The translations under genes were made by a program, and so were the position numbers. Shown here in pieces: positions 47,257 to 57,559 of a stretch of DNA of 64,000 nucleotides. Origin of the DNA: Siphonodentalium dalli (Eukaryota > Mollusca > Scaphopoda > Gadilida > Siphonodentaliidae); the NCBI GenBank assembly GCA_032622095.1, contig CP136066.1, positions 184,422,716-184,486,715 on the forward strand, in the 5' to 3' direction. Below the pieces are notes generated by a model that had not been told where the DNA came from, made no database searches, and saw only the letters and a program-made list of their open reading frames with translations. Each line of letters starts with the position of its first letter. Position 1 is the first letter of the stretch.

Positions 47257-49807
47257 GTGAGTTTTAATTATCAGAGATTATATGTCCAACACAAACAATC
47301 ATAGTGAGATTTAATTATCAGAGATTATATGTCCAACACAAACAATCATATTGAGTTTTAATTATCAGAGATTATATGTCCAACACAAACAATCATTGTG
47401 AGTTTTAATTATCAGAGATTATATGTCCAACACAAACAATCATAATGAGTTTTAATTATCAGAGATTATATGTCCAACACAAACAATCATAGTGAGTTTT
47501 AATTATCAGAGATTATATGTCCAACACAAACAATCATAGTGAGTTTTAATTATCGGAGATTATATGCCCAACACAAACAATCATAGTGAGTTTTAATTAT
47601 CAGAGATTATATGTCCAACACATACAATCATAGTGAGTTTTAATTATCAGAGATTATATGTCCAACACAAACAATCATAGTGAGTTTTAATTATCAGAGA
47701 TTATATGTCCAACGCAAACAATCATAGTGAGTTTTAATTATCAGAGATTATATGTCCAACGCAAACAATCATAGTGAGTTTTAATTATCAGAGATTATAT
47801 GTCCAACGCAAACAATCATAGTGAGTTTTAATTATCAGAGATTATATGTCCAACACAAACAATCATAGTGAGTTTTAATTATCAGAGATTATATGATCGA
47901 CACAAACAATCATAGTGAGATTTAATTATCAGAGATTATATGTCCAACACAAACAATCATAGTGAGTTTTAATGATCAGAGATTATATGTCCAACACAAA
48001 CAATCATAATGAGTTTTAATTATCAGAGATTATATGTCCAACACAAACAATCATAGTGAGTTTTAATGATCAGAGATTATATGCCAACACAAATAATCAT
48101 AGTGAGTTTTAATTATCAGAGATTATATGTCCAACACAAACAATCATAGTGAGATTTAATTATCAGAGATTATATGTCCAACACAAACAATCATAATGAG
48201 TTTAATTATCAGAGATTATATGTCCAACACAAACAATCATAATGAGTTTTAATTATCAGAGATTATATGTCCAACACAAACAATCATAGTGAGTTTTAAT
48301 TATCAGAGATTATATGTCCAACACAAACAATCATAGTGAGTTTTAATTATCAGAGATTATATGTCCAACACAAACAATCATAGTGAGTTTTAATTATCAG
48401 AGATTATATGTCCAACACAAACAATCATAATGAGTTTAATTATCAGAGATTATATGTCCAACACAAACAATCATAATGAGTTTTAATTATCAGAGATTAT
48501 ATGGCCGACACAAACAATCATAGTTAGTTTCAATTATCAGAGATTATATGTCCAACACAAACAATCATAATGAGTTTTAATTATCAGAGATTATATGTCC
48601 AACGCAAACAATCATAGTGAGTTTTAATTATCAGAGATTATATGTCCGACACAAACAATCATTGAGTGAGTTTTAATTATCAGAGATTATATGTCCAACA
48701 CAAACAATCATAGTGAGTTTTAATGATCAGAGATTATATGTCCGACACAAACAATCATAGTGAGTTTCAATTATCAGAGATTATATGTCCAACACAAACA
48801 ATCATAATGAGTTTTAATTATCAGAGATTATATGCCCAACACAAAAAATCATAGTGAATTTTAATTATCAGAGATAGTGAGTTTTAATTATCAGAGATTA
48901 TATGTCCGACACAAACAATCATAGTGAGTTTTAATTATCAGAGATTATATGTCCAATGCAAACAATCATAGTGAGTTTTAATTATCAGAGATTATATGTC
49001 CAACACAAACAATCATAATGAGTTTTAATTATCAGAGATTATATGTCCAACACAAACAATCATAGTGAGTTTTAATTATCAGAGATTATATGACCAACAC
49101 AAACAATCATAGTGTGTTTTAATTATCAGAGATTATATGTCCAACACGAACAATCATAGTGAGTTTTAATTATAAGAGATTATATGTCCAACACAAACAA
49201 TCATAGTGAGTTTTAATTATCAGAGATTATATGTCCAACGCAAACAATCATAGTGAGTTTTAATTATCAGAGATAGTGAGTTTTAATTATTAGAGATTAT
49301 ATGTCCGACACAAACAATCATAATGAGTTTTAATTATCAGAGATTATATGTCCGACACAAACAATCATAGTGAGTTTTAATTATTAGAGATTATATGTCC
49401 GACACAAACAATCATAATGAGTTTTAATGATCAGAGATTATATGTCCAACACAAACAATCATAGTGAGTTTTAATTATCAGAGATTATTGCCCAACACAA
49501 ACAATCATAGTGAGTTTTAATGATCAGAGATTATATGTCCGACACAAACAATCATAGTGAGTTTCAATTATCAGAGATTATATGTCCAACACAAACAATC
49601 ATAGTGAGTTTTAATTATCAGAGATTATATGTCCAACACATACAGTCATAGTGAGTTTTAATGATCAGAGATTATATGCCAACACAAATAATCATAGTGA
49701 GTTTTAATTATCAGAGATTATATGTCCAACACAAACAATCATAGTCAGTTTTAATTATCAGAGATGATATGTCCGACACAAAAAATCATAGTGAGTTTAA
49801 CGATCAG
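47232..49807 (+). repeat. Minisatellite of reiterated donor sites (about 54 copies of 47 bp)
   Basis: The unit reads GTGAGTTTTAATTATCAGAG, ATTATATGTCCAACACAAAC, AATCATA. The first unit is the true end of exon J (ATGTCCAACTCAAACAATCATA|gtgagttttaa). Nearly every unit keeps CATA|GTGAGT, a near-consensus 5' splice site. The array is about 2.55 kb. Variants (CCGACACAAAC, CCAACGCAAAC, ATTAGAGATT) form local runs, as expected from unequal exchange. Confidence 0.92.
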
Positions 49808-50171
49808 GGTACCCGCAGTGCTTGAAAACCTGATATTGCCTTAATTTTGCCAAATGGCCTCTCAATGCCTGGAGTGTGCTTGAATTTCCCTATGCTGTTG
49901 GTCATTGATTAGCACTGAATTTCACTTATATTTTATTGCTTGATCAAACAAAACAGTTACAGTAATTTATCAACAAACATCACTAAGTTAAACATTATTT
50001 ATTGAATGGACCTTTTAGTATAACTAGTTTTTTTGCTGAAGAACACCATGCAACTGATATAAAAGTGTTACATTTTTACTTGTTTGGATTCGCCAATCTG
50101 TCTAATATTTCTTCTTAAAGACATACTGTGAGCTTACTTCAGTGAATAAAACCGATTAGTTCGTATCCAAA

Positions 50172-50322
50172 CAAGCCTTGAAATAGCGTGCCTGTCATTT
50201 GCAGAATGAGGTCCCCAGAGGGTGAATTTAGTGATGCTACCCCGCATAGCGGGCTAGCATCACTAAATTCTCCCTCTGGGAACCTCATTCTGCAAATGAC
50301 AGGCACGCTATTTCAAGGCTTG
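50172..50322. mobile_element. Family E MITE, intact single-hairpin copy with 8-bp duplication
   Basis: It runs from CAAGCCTTGAAATAGCGTGC to its inverse GCACGCTATTTCAAGGCTTG, flanked by the 8-mer TATCCAAA at 50164-50171 and 50323-50330. The whole 151 bp folds into one long hairpin. The 8-bp duplication supports hAT-type mobilisation. Confidence 0.85.
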
Positions 50323-51052
50323 TATCCAAAAACTATCTACACTGGAAGAATGTAGCAATCAGCTAAGATTATCATAATATCCAACCACATCAACTCTATC
50401 ATTTCAGATAACACAATGTTTAAAGATACAGGCGGTTTTCCCTGTAGATATAGGTTTTCAAATAGTCACATCCACTAACACCGCCATAAACAGAAAGAAT
50501 ATTATATTATAGACAGATGTTGTTCTTATACAAATCATAAATATCACGTAGATATCATATTATTGTCATGTTTGTACCTTTAGTTTTGTAAACAAACACA
50601 AAAAAAGTTAATTTACGATTGTTATAGACAAACACTGGGAACTACCGTATCATCCAATGAAAATATTCCGTTGCGCTGTGGAATGCGTAGATCAAATTAT
50701 TGGCGCAATCAATAATCGCATTCATATCACACCAAATTTTATTTTAATCGACCCATTCTACCTGCTGTCAGTTCAAAATAAAGCTAATCCACGTTACTTC
50801 ATGACTCATCCATTTATATACAATCAACTGCGCTTTATGGCGAGAAACTAAACAACAGCTGTATTTTCTCGAACACAAAACGTGTTTTGTGAATAATATC
50901 GCATTCATATCATCATTATGCTATACTATTAGTATATTCTTGAGAAAATTATCATAATTTGATCATGTTATTTCTAAATTATAACCTCCCTTTAAACTCT
51001 GAACTAATATAATAATTTACTACTAAATTCTGGAGGAATTATTGGGCATAAA

Positions 51053-51167
51053 CGGCAATCTCATACGACTTCCCCGTCGAGAACATTTTGGGCTGAAGTT
51101 TGTTAGACAGTACCGCCCGCCTCCCCCAAGACAAATTTCTCGACGGGGAAGTCGTATGATATTGCCG
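51053..51167. mobile_element. Short palindrome (CGGCAATCTCATACGACTTC)
   Basis: CGGCAATCTCATACGACTTC followed by CCCGTCGAGAA pairs with TTCTCGACGGGGAAGTCGTA followed by TGATATTGCCG across a ~55 nt loop. No coding. Confidence 0.55.
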
Positions 51168-51492
51168 CATAAACATTTTGACAATGATTCCGCTAACAAT
51201 AGTCTGCATGTAATTCGTTTAGCAATGGAGCTGTTTGCTGCCTATTTTGTTATCCAATTTACCAGAAAATATCTAATTTTGGCATGATTCTTTGTTTTTC
51301 CACTCTGAACACCTCAGCGGAATGTTTCACGTCACTTTAACAATGTCCTTATTGTGTTCGGCGAGATTTACTACCCACATATTAAATTTTCCATCGTATT
51401 TGATCTTATTACTGCATGTGTATTGTGTCCTGTAGATACGACAAAAAGAGAAATGCATTAAAATTTCTATTTCTAATATTTCTTGCTTCCAG

Positions 51493-51618
51493 ATATCCAT
51501 GTAAATAAAGCATCCACAGTGACCGGTCCAAGTGAGAAGCTCCCAGCTAACACTATCCAGGGTATCCGGGGGTTACGGAAAAAAACAGGGGACGACTCAG
51601 TCAGCACGAACCATATTG
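51493..51618 (+). CDS. CENPF: CENP-F-like gene, exon K (paralogue of exon J)
   Basis: The exon has 126 nt, phase 1-1. The acceptor is ttgcttccag|ATATCC and the donor is CATATTG|gtatgt. It encodes NIHVNKASTVTGPSEKLPAN and continues TIQGIRGLRKKTGDD, alignable to exon J along its length with similar phase and size, which marks tandem exon duplication. I do not recognise a named domain in this block. Confidence 0.85.
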
Positions 51619-52555
51619 GTATGTCTTTTTCAACCGTGACATTATCATTGATGATTGTATGAAAATTTCAAGTTGAATATATTCCAATTTTCAACTAATT
51701 TCAGTAATTTTATGATAAACATGTCATTCTCTACATCCTTTGTCATCACAAATGGTTCACTGATCAAATGGCTAACCATATAAACTAAGTTCCAATGTAG
51801 ATTTTATTTATCCTACTGTAAGTTTATTATAATACACTTATATTGCACCCTTCGTGGTTTATGATTGAACGAGAGTCAGGCTTAGTGTTGGTTTAGTGTT
51901 GGTGTGTCATGTCGGGAATTTCATAAATCTAACAAATCTGCAGTTCTTGACTGAATTTCTCATTTTAATTTGGTCAAAATTTTTCAAGGCAAGTCCGTAA
52001 TCAGCTCTCAAATTATCATCAGATCTCTATGAAACACATACTAGTAATTCGTTAACTGGTACTCGGAAGTTGCTCGCCTGTGTATGAATAACAATTTATC
52101 AAAAGCCACACTTGTTTATACTTGTCAAAATAATGATGATTAGCTGCTAGAGTGGTGTACTTGTTTAATCAAGTGACAATAGTTTACTGCATTGTGGATT
52201 CAAAATATTACAATGTAGTCCAATCAGTGCTCATTTATGTTGAAATATGTTACAGGCTAGACAGGGCTAGACCTATTTTAGTTTTTTCGGTTCCCATTCT
52301 TTCACATAAACCATTATAACTTTTGTCCAACACGAAATTTATCAGTTATTTTTGCATGTTTCTTCATATTTTTGTTTTAATTTCAGTTTTCTTGATGATC
52401 CCTTTTTTTTTTTTTTCAATTTGGCTAGAGTTTTTTTAAAATGGCAAAACAATTCAGAAATGGGCACAAAATTTCTGGCCAACGCGAACTTTGGTGATTT
52501 CAGATTTTTAAATAACTATAATAATTTCTTTATGCTTCTTCTGAATTTTTTTCAG

Positions 52556-52612
52556 TAGCAAACAAAGATATGTTAAAGAAGAAAGAAGGAATGCAGACCA
52601 GATCAAGTCCAG
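52556..52612 (+). CDS. CENPF: CENP-F-like gene, exon L (short basic exon)
   Basis: The exon has 57 nt, phase 1-1. The acceptor is aatttttttcag|TAGCAA and the donor is AGTCCAG|gtaatt. It encodes V-A-N-K-D-M-L-K-K-K-E-G-M-Q-T-R-S-S-P once completed by the preceding G. It is short, basic and symmetric, like exon M, and may be related to it. Confidence 0.75.
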
Positions 52613-52680
52613 GTAATTTAAACATGATGTATCCCTTCCCTCAACTTTCTGTATTGATTCATGGGTGTAAAATAGTAATT

Positions 52681-52815
52681 AGGAGATAAACGTACCCTGT
52701 TTCGTTGGATTTTCCGGGATTCGAACATGAAAACAGTTTGTGAACGAGCCTGCTTGCCTGTTAGTTCACAAACTGTTTTCATCCTCAGATATTCAACGAA
52801 ACAGTTTTTATCTCC
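52681..52815. mobile_element. Short palindrome (ACAGTTTGTGAAC arms) in intron L
   Basis: GAACATGAAAACAGTTTGTG and CACAAACTGTTTTCATCCTC pair, extended by GATAAACG/CGTTGGA and TCAACGAAACAGTTTTTATC. It starts about 70 bp past exon L. Confidence 0.5.
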
Positions 52816-52869
52816 ATTGTAATTCAATTCATTAAAAAATTTAAAAGAAACTGCACAAAAAGCACATTT

Positions 52870-53326
52870 GTGACCCGCCATATCAAATCCAGTCGGAAGT
52901 CGGGATTTTTTTACCCTGTGCCAATGCATTCTCTTATATATGCGAGTCGACCATAGGTCGCCTCGCATATATAAGAGAATGCATTGGCTTAACAATTTTT
53001 TATCATGTTTTTTAAATAAATGTTTCTTACAATTTTTAGGACATAAAATAAAAAAACATCCATTACCCTGCAGGGAGCCCCACACATATATAGAAGCACA
53101 TAGAAGAGGGTCGTCTGCTCATGTTTGTCTGGGGCTCTGTATGGGTGAAATTATAAAATTGTTAAAGAATACAAGAACAAATTATTAAAATTGTAAAAAA
53201 TTGTTAGGCCAATGCATTCTCTTATATATGCGAGGCGACCTATGGTCGACTCGCATATATAAGAGAATGCATTGGCACAGGGTAAAAAAAATCCCGATTT
53301 CCGACTGGATTTGATATGGCGGGTCA
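52870..53326. mobile_element. MITE family A with two hairpin modules
   Basis: It goes from GTGACCCGCCATATCAAATC to GATTTGATATGGCGGGTCAC. It holds one ~65 bp hairpin at 52920-52988 and another at 53208-53277 in mirrored positions. The interior (CTGCAGGGAGCCCCACACAT) is inverted relative to 1807-2182. Confidence 0.78.
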
Positions 53327-53626
53327 CATTTTGTCGACATTACATGCCCACACCAGGTGGTTGTCACAAGGGGTATGCACCTGATGACGGTCAAACTCTT
53401 GTTTTTATGACCTAAATATGAATATCTCAGATAATTTCCAAAAACAGTCCTCCATTTGTAATCAGGAGTTATTTATTTTCCTTTTCACATTGTGTCCAAT
53501 TAGCAATGTACAACTCATCTCATTTGTTGCTTCTCTACAAATGTTATTATGCAACCAGAACTTCACCACCTGTTGCTTACCTATTTTATTGAAGATCAGG
53601 TTTGAAGTTTATGTTTGTGTTTCCAG

Positions 53627-53686
53627 TGTCTAAAAGTAAAGAAGCAATAAAGAGGCAGGAGCCAGAAATGAAACCCAAACATAATG
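53627..53686 (+). CDS. CENPF: CENP-F-like gene, exon M (short basic exon)
   Basis: The exon has 60 nt, phase 1-1. The acceptor is tgtgtttccag|TGTCTA and the donor is CATAATG|gtgagt. It encodes V-S-K-S-K-E-A-I-K-R-Q-E-P-E-M-K-P-K-H-N. The last ~10 nt with the donor are copied as a ~20 bp tandem array through 54141. Using the second copy as donor would add 20 nt and shift the frame into a stop in exon N. Confidence 0.78.
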
Positions 53687-54141
53687 GTGAGTTCTCAAAC
53701 TTAATGGTGAGTTCTCAAACTTAATGGTGAGTTCTCAATCTTATTGGTGAGTTCTCAAACATGAGTTCTCAAACTTAATGGTGAGTTCTCAAACATAATG
53801 GTGAGTTCTCAAACATGAGTTCTCAAACTTAATGGTGAGTTCTCAGTCTTAATGGTGAGTTCTCAATCTTAATGGTGAGTTCTCAAACTTAATGGTAGTT
53901 CTCAATCTTAATGGTGAGTTCTCAAACGCAATGGCGAGTTCTCAAACTCAATGGTGAGTTCTCAATCTTAATGGTGAGTTCTCAATCTTAATGGTGAGTT
54001 CTCAAACTTAATAGTGAGTTCTCAAACTCAATGGTGAGTTCTCAAACTCAATGGTGAGTTCTCAAACTCAATGGTGAGTTCTCAAACTTAATGGTCAGTT
54101 CTCAAACTTAATGGTCAGTTCTCAATCCCAAACTTAATGGT
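53677..54141 (+). repeat. Minisatellite of reiterated donor sites (about 22 copies of ~20 bp)
   Basis: The unit is GTGAGTTCTCAAACTTAATG. It begins at the exon M end (AAACATAATG|gtgagttctcaaac). Almost all units keep AATG|GTGAGT. It is independent in sequence from the exon J array but has the same logic. Confidence 0.88.
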
Positions 54142-54431
54142 GCTGCAACAATATTACGCAACAAAATTATGTTTCATGCAACAAGAAATATACCAACACA
54201 AGCGACACATTGAGTACGGTCCGCTTTAGACACAGATCAGTTTGAGTCAAAACCAGACTATTGAACTAGCTTCGCGTTTGTAGTCTGAAGCAAATAGCAG
54301 GGAATCCCATTACTTTCAAGATCATTCGGATCGATACATGACCATTTCGATTAGAAATTATAATTTGTTCACGTCACTGAAGCAAGTGCAACAATAATTA
54401 TTTAGTGTCTGCAGACTTCCACAGTGCGACA

Positions 54432-55009
54432 TTAAAGGGGTACTGTACCCCAATGTTGTTGTTGGTTTCAATAGTCTCTGAGTCGGAGAACAAGGTAACA
54501 ATTTTTCCATTATTTGAAAGTCTGTTGAGTACGAAGTAGTGTTAAGGATGGCAAATTTACCGAAATGCAACAATACATATTGTTGTTGTCGAGTAATTTT
54601 TCAACCAAATGTATAAAATAAAAGTTAATTTATATGCATACTAGTCCCATATACTCATTTAAGTTATTGTATCGTCACTAGTCAGTGAGTGGCTTGAGTT
54701 TTCTCCCCGTATCATCATAATGTTTTAAACGATTGTGGTTTACTAATCCAGTATCCCTCAAGTAATTTGATTACGTTTTGTTCATGGAAATTCGTATTTT
54801 AATTTACGCCATTTTATGGCTGGAGTCATAAATTCAATTTATATTAAATTATTTAATTTTTAAATTATAAAATTTTAAGATAGCCTATTAACCTGAGCGT
54901 TTACAGAATACATCTTCGACTCAAATTACTTATGTTTCTATATATTATCGATAAAAGATTGTTGTTATCACCGGAAATTTATTGAAAATGGCGTACAGTA
55001 CCCCTTTAA
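54432..55009. mobile_element. TTAA-flanked TIR element (AGGGGTACTGTACCCC)
   Basis: TTAAAGGGGTACTGTACCCC at the left and GTACAGTACCCCTTTAA at the right. The interior is AT-rich and non-coding. Confidence 0.65.
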
Positions 55010-55203
55010 GGCAATGTCTCCAGCAATTTGTTTCAATTATGCACAAAACATATAGGCAGGCTCTGAAATTTGCCTGGGCTAAAAAATAGCTGACAAAATT
55101 TCTTTTTGCCTAGGGATTTGCCTCGGCTGGATCAAGTGAAGGACATTTATAGAATAATTTGCATATTTAGTGTGATTATCCCCTGTTATTGTTTACTTCG
55201 CAG

Positions 55204-55301
55204 AAACAAGGCAAAAGGACATCAAAAGGAAGATAGAAGAGACAGACCAATCTACCTCAAACCCGGACAAATTACGCAAGACTAATATAGCATCCGCAAC
55301 T
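55204..55301 (+). CDS. CENPF: CENP-F-like gene, exon N (basic tail)
   Basis: The exon has 98 nt, phase 1 in and phase 0 out. The acceptor is ttacttcgcag|AAACAA and the donor is GCAACT|gtgagt. It encodes ETRQKDIKRKIEETDQSTSN followed by PDKLRKTNIASAT. It is lysine/arginine-rich, consistent with a nuclear-localisation or microtubule-binding tail. It links the phase-1 exons to the phase-0 terminal exon. Confidence 0.8.
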
Positions 55302-55359
55302 GTGAGTAAAATATGAGTGAAAAATTTAAATATTGGGTCTCTTCACTGGACTTTTTATA

Positions 55360-57111
55360 TAGTGGTGGGACGGTTGTCCGGATATCCGTTTACGATTCGG
55401 TTACACGTGTCCACCGGTTAGAGGAGGCCACAACCGGATAACCGTACTATTGATAACAATCGTACTATCATCATAGTACTCCGTGTAAATGTTGCCGAAA
55501 TCATTTATGGAAGTTTAAGTAATGAGAGTAAGTAATAAGAAGCGATTTGGACAGTTGATTGTGTATTCATATACCCCACAACACATGCCCGTTTGATCAC
55601 CGGCGGCTTTTCTAGACATGAAACCAACAACTACACTCTGTGTCAGTCTGCGAATCACTTGCTACACATTTGATGCCAATTTCCTTTGGCGGCCTTACAT
55701 GAAAGGGTGCGAGTCCGTGACATTCCGGCTGCACCGCACCGCGGCATAAATTAAAGCAATCAAGTCTAGACTTTTACTACGTCATCAATAATCTGTCTGT
55801 TTTGTTGAAACTGTCCCCCCTTTGTCATTATCATTACTTAACTTTATTTCCTAAACACTGGCTGGGGCTTGTGTAATGAATCACAACGATTTAATTTTGT
55901 TTTAATTTGTTTATTAAATAATTGAAGTAACATCGTGAAGCCACTGTGATTAATACATACCTACCTATACCGAAACACAAGTAAACATTATTAAACATCA
56001 GTACCTACCTACCTTCAGTACCTTGTAGTACACATGTTTGGGCTAATCATGCCCGGGATATACACGAGGAAGGAACTATATTTCGTCGCGGAAGGTTTTG
56101 CAAGCAAGAGTTGTTTATGCAGAACTCCCGCAATCATTGATATACTAGCAACCACAAACGATTGCTCTATCACAAACCATCAGGAAGTGGGAATTATTGT
56201 GCACCACTAATATCTAATATATATTTTGGGACTTCTATTTGTTTGTTTGTTTGTCTGTTAGCTATGGCCGGGAAAGCTGTCGGACGGATTGAGCCCAAAC
56301 TTCCTATCTAAGGGTAAAATCCCAGATGGAATGTCATCGCACCGCTTCTGAGAATGTCAGAGCACTCATTCTCCAATCCCCCGCCACTGCAATGGGTAGT
56401 TCATGGGTTAATCGCGTGATAGTTAAAGAGCGTTCATATCCGCAGTGTCGTTGATAAAGAGCGTGTATGTGTCCAGACATGAGCGTGTTGTTTCTGTGTA
56501 CAAACATGAGCGTGTTGTGTGATTCTGTGTTCGTACTTAGGGGTTCCTGGGAATGGGGGAGATTTTCATCGGGTCAGTTTTTCCGCCCGAGGTGACCTTC
56601 ACCTTGAAACGGGTACCCACAAATGATCTAATGTATATTTTGGGACTTCTGTCTGTTTGTTTGTCTGTTAGCTATGGTCGGGAAAACTGCTGGACGGATT
56701 TCGACGAAATTTGATACCTATGGGTATTTTTGTCCGGGGAGTGTCTTGGACGGGTCAAATCGTGACTCCGACCTGACCTTGACCTTCAAAATTGTCAATT
56801 CAAGGTCAAATCCCGGACGAAGTCGGGTCACCTGCTAGTATATTATATTTTAGTTTGTTTGGGCTCAAAACTGAATTAATTTATACACACTTACCACAAT
56901 TTGATCACCGTAACGGGACTGCATTGTACGACCAAGACATCGTTTGTGATCGTATGTATATCAATGTTTCCGGGACGCGTAATCAACACTTGTTTTACCA
57001 ATATAGTGACCAGTGTATTCAATATCATACTTAGGGTAATGATGGTCGTGGTTATCCGGTTGTGATTAGGTTAACCGGTTAGGAAAAAAAACCCAACCGT
57101 CCCAGCACTTT
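55360..57111. mobile_element. hAT-like element with nested Helitron ends
   Basis: The left end TAGTGGTGGGACGGTTGTCC and inverted right end CCAACCGTCCCAGCAC are flanked by TTTTTATA on both sides (left 55352-55359, right 57112-57119). AACCGG-rich subterminal strings occur at both ends. No transposase seen. Confidence 0.55.
56213..56838 (+). mobile_element. Helitron-like non-autonomous element, two 5' ends and one 3' end
   Basis: A|TCTAATATATATTTTGGGAC starts at 56213 and a second start, A|TCTAATGTATATTTTGGGAC, lies at 56618. Both are followed by TTGTTTGTCTGTTAGCTATG and GGACGGATT. The shared 3' end is a GC hairpin (CCCGGACGAAGTCGGG) then CTAG|T at 56835-56838. TC start, hairpin, CTRR end and A/T target are Helitron hallmarks. 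No Rep/helicase. Confidence 0.6.
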
Positions 57112-57411
57112 TTTTTATATAGGCTCTGGGCTATAAAATAATAATTCTGAGTTATAGAAAATAGACAACAGATTGTTTTGTCCCTATACAGTGTATGTCA
57201 GTTTTTCTTTCAATTTTTTCTACACTCAAAGACCTTTACTAAAAATAATATTCTACCCGAATATTTGGGTGGGTATAATGGGTATACTTGATTACATGGG
57301 TATGTCCATCCGTACATCCAATCAAATATATCAGCCATGGGTCGTTTAATCTGATTGAAATTTTGTACAGAGGTCAGCCACCATGAGACCTATCAAAAGA
57401 GCTCCCAATGG

Positions 57412-57546
57412 CAAGCCTTGAAGTAGTGTGTCTGTCACCAGAGGGTGAATTTGGTGATGCTGGCCCACTCCATATGACTAATTTCACCCTCCTGGGACCT
57501 CATTCTGCAAATTACAGAGTATACAGACTCACTATTTCAAGGCTTA
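57412..57546. mobile_element. Family E MITE, single hairpin, 8-bp duplication
   Basis: It runs from CAAGCCTTGAAGTAGTGTGT to ACTATTTCAAGGCTTA, flanked by CCCAATGG at 57404-57411 and 57547-57554. An internal deletion has removed part of the left arm. Confidence 0.78.
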
Positions 57547-57559
57547 CCCAATGGTGTTT

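Larger units (their letters stand above)
49808..51492. other. Intron J remainder
   Basis: It contains the family E element (50172-50322) and a palindrome at 51053-51167. The open frame 50657-50851 lacks any recognisable protein pattern. Otherwise nothing seen. Confidence 0.35.

Noticed and set aside
47232-49807. Possible CRISPR-like or satellite array
   Set aside because: Units are contiguous 47-bp copies without unique spacers, inside a eukaryotic intron, and in register with an exon donor. It is a minisatellite.
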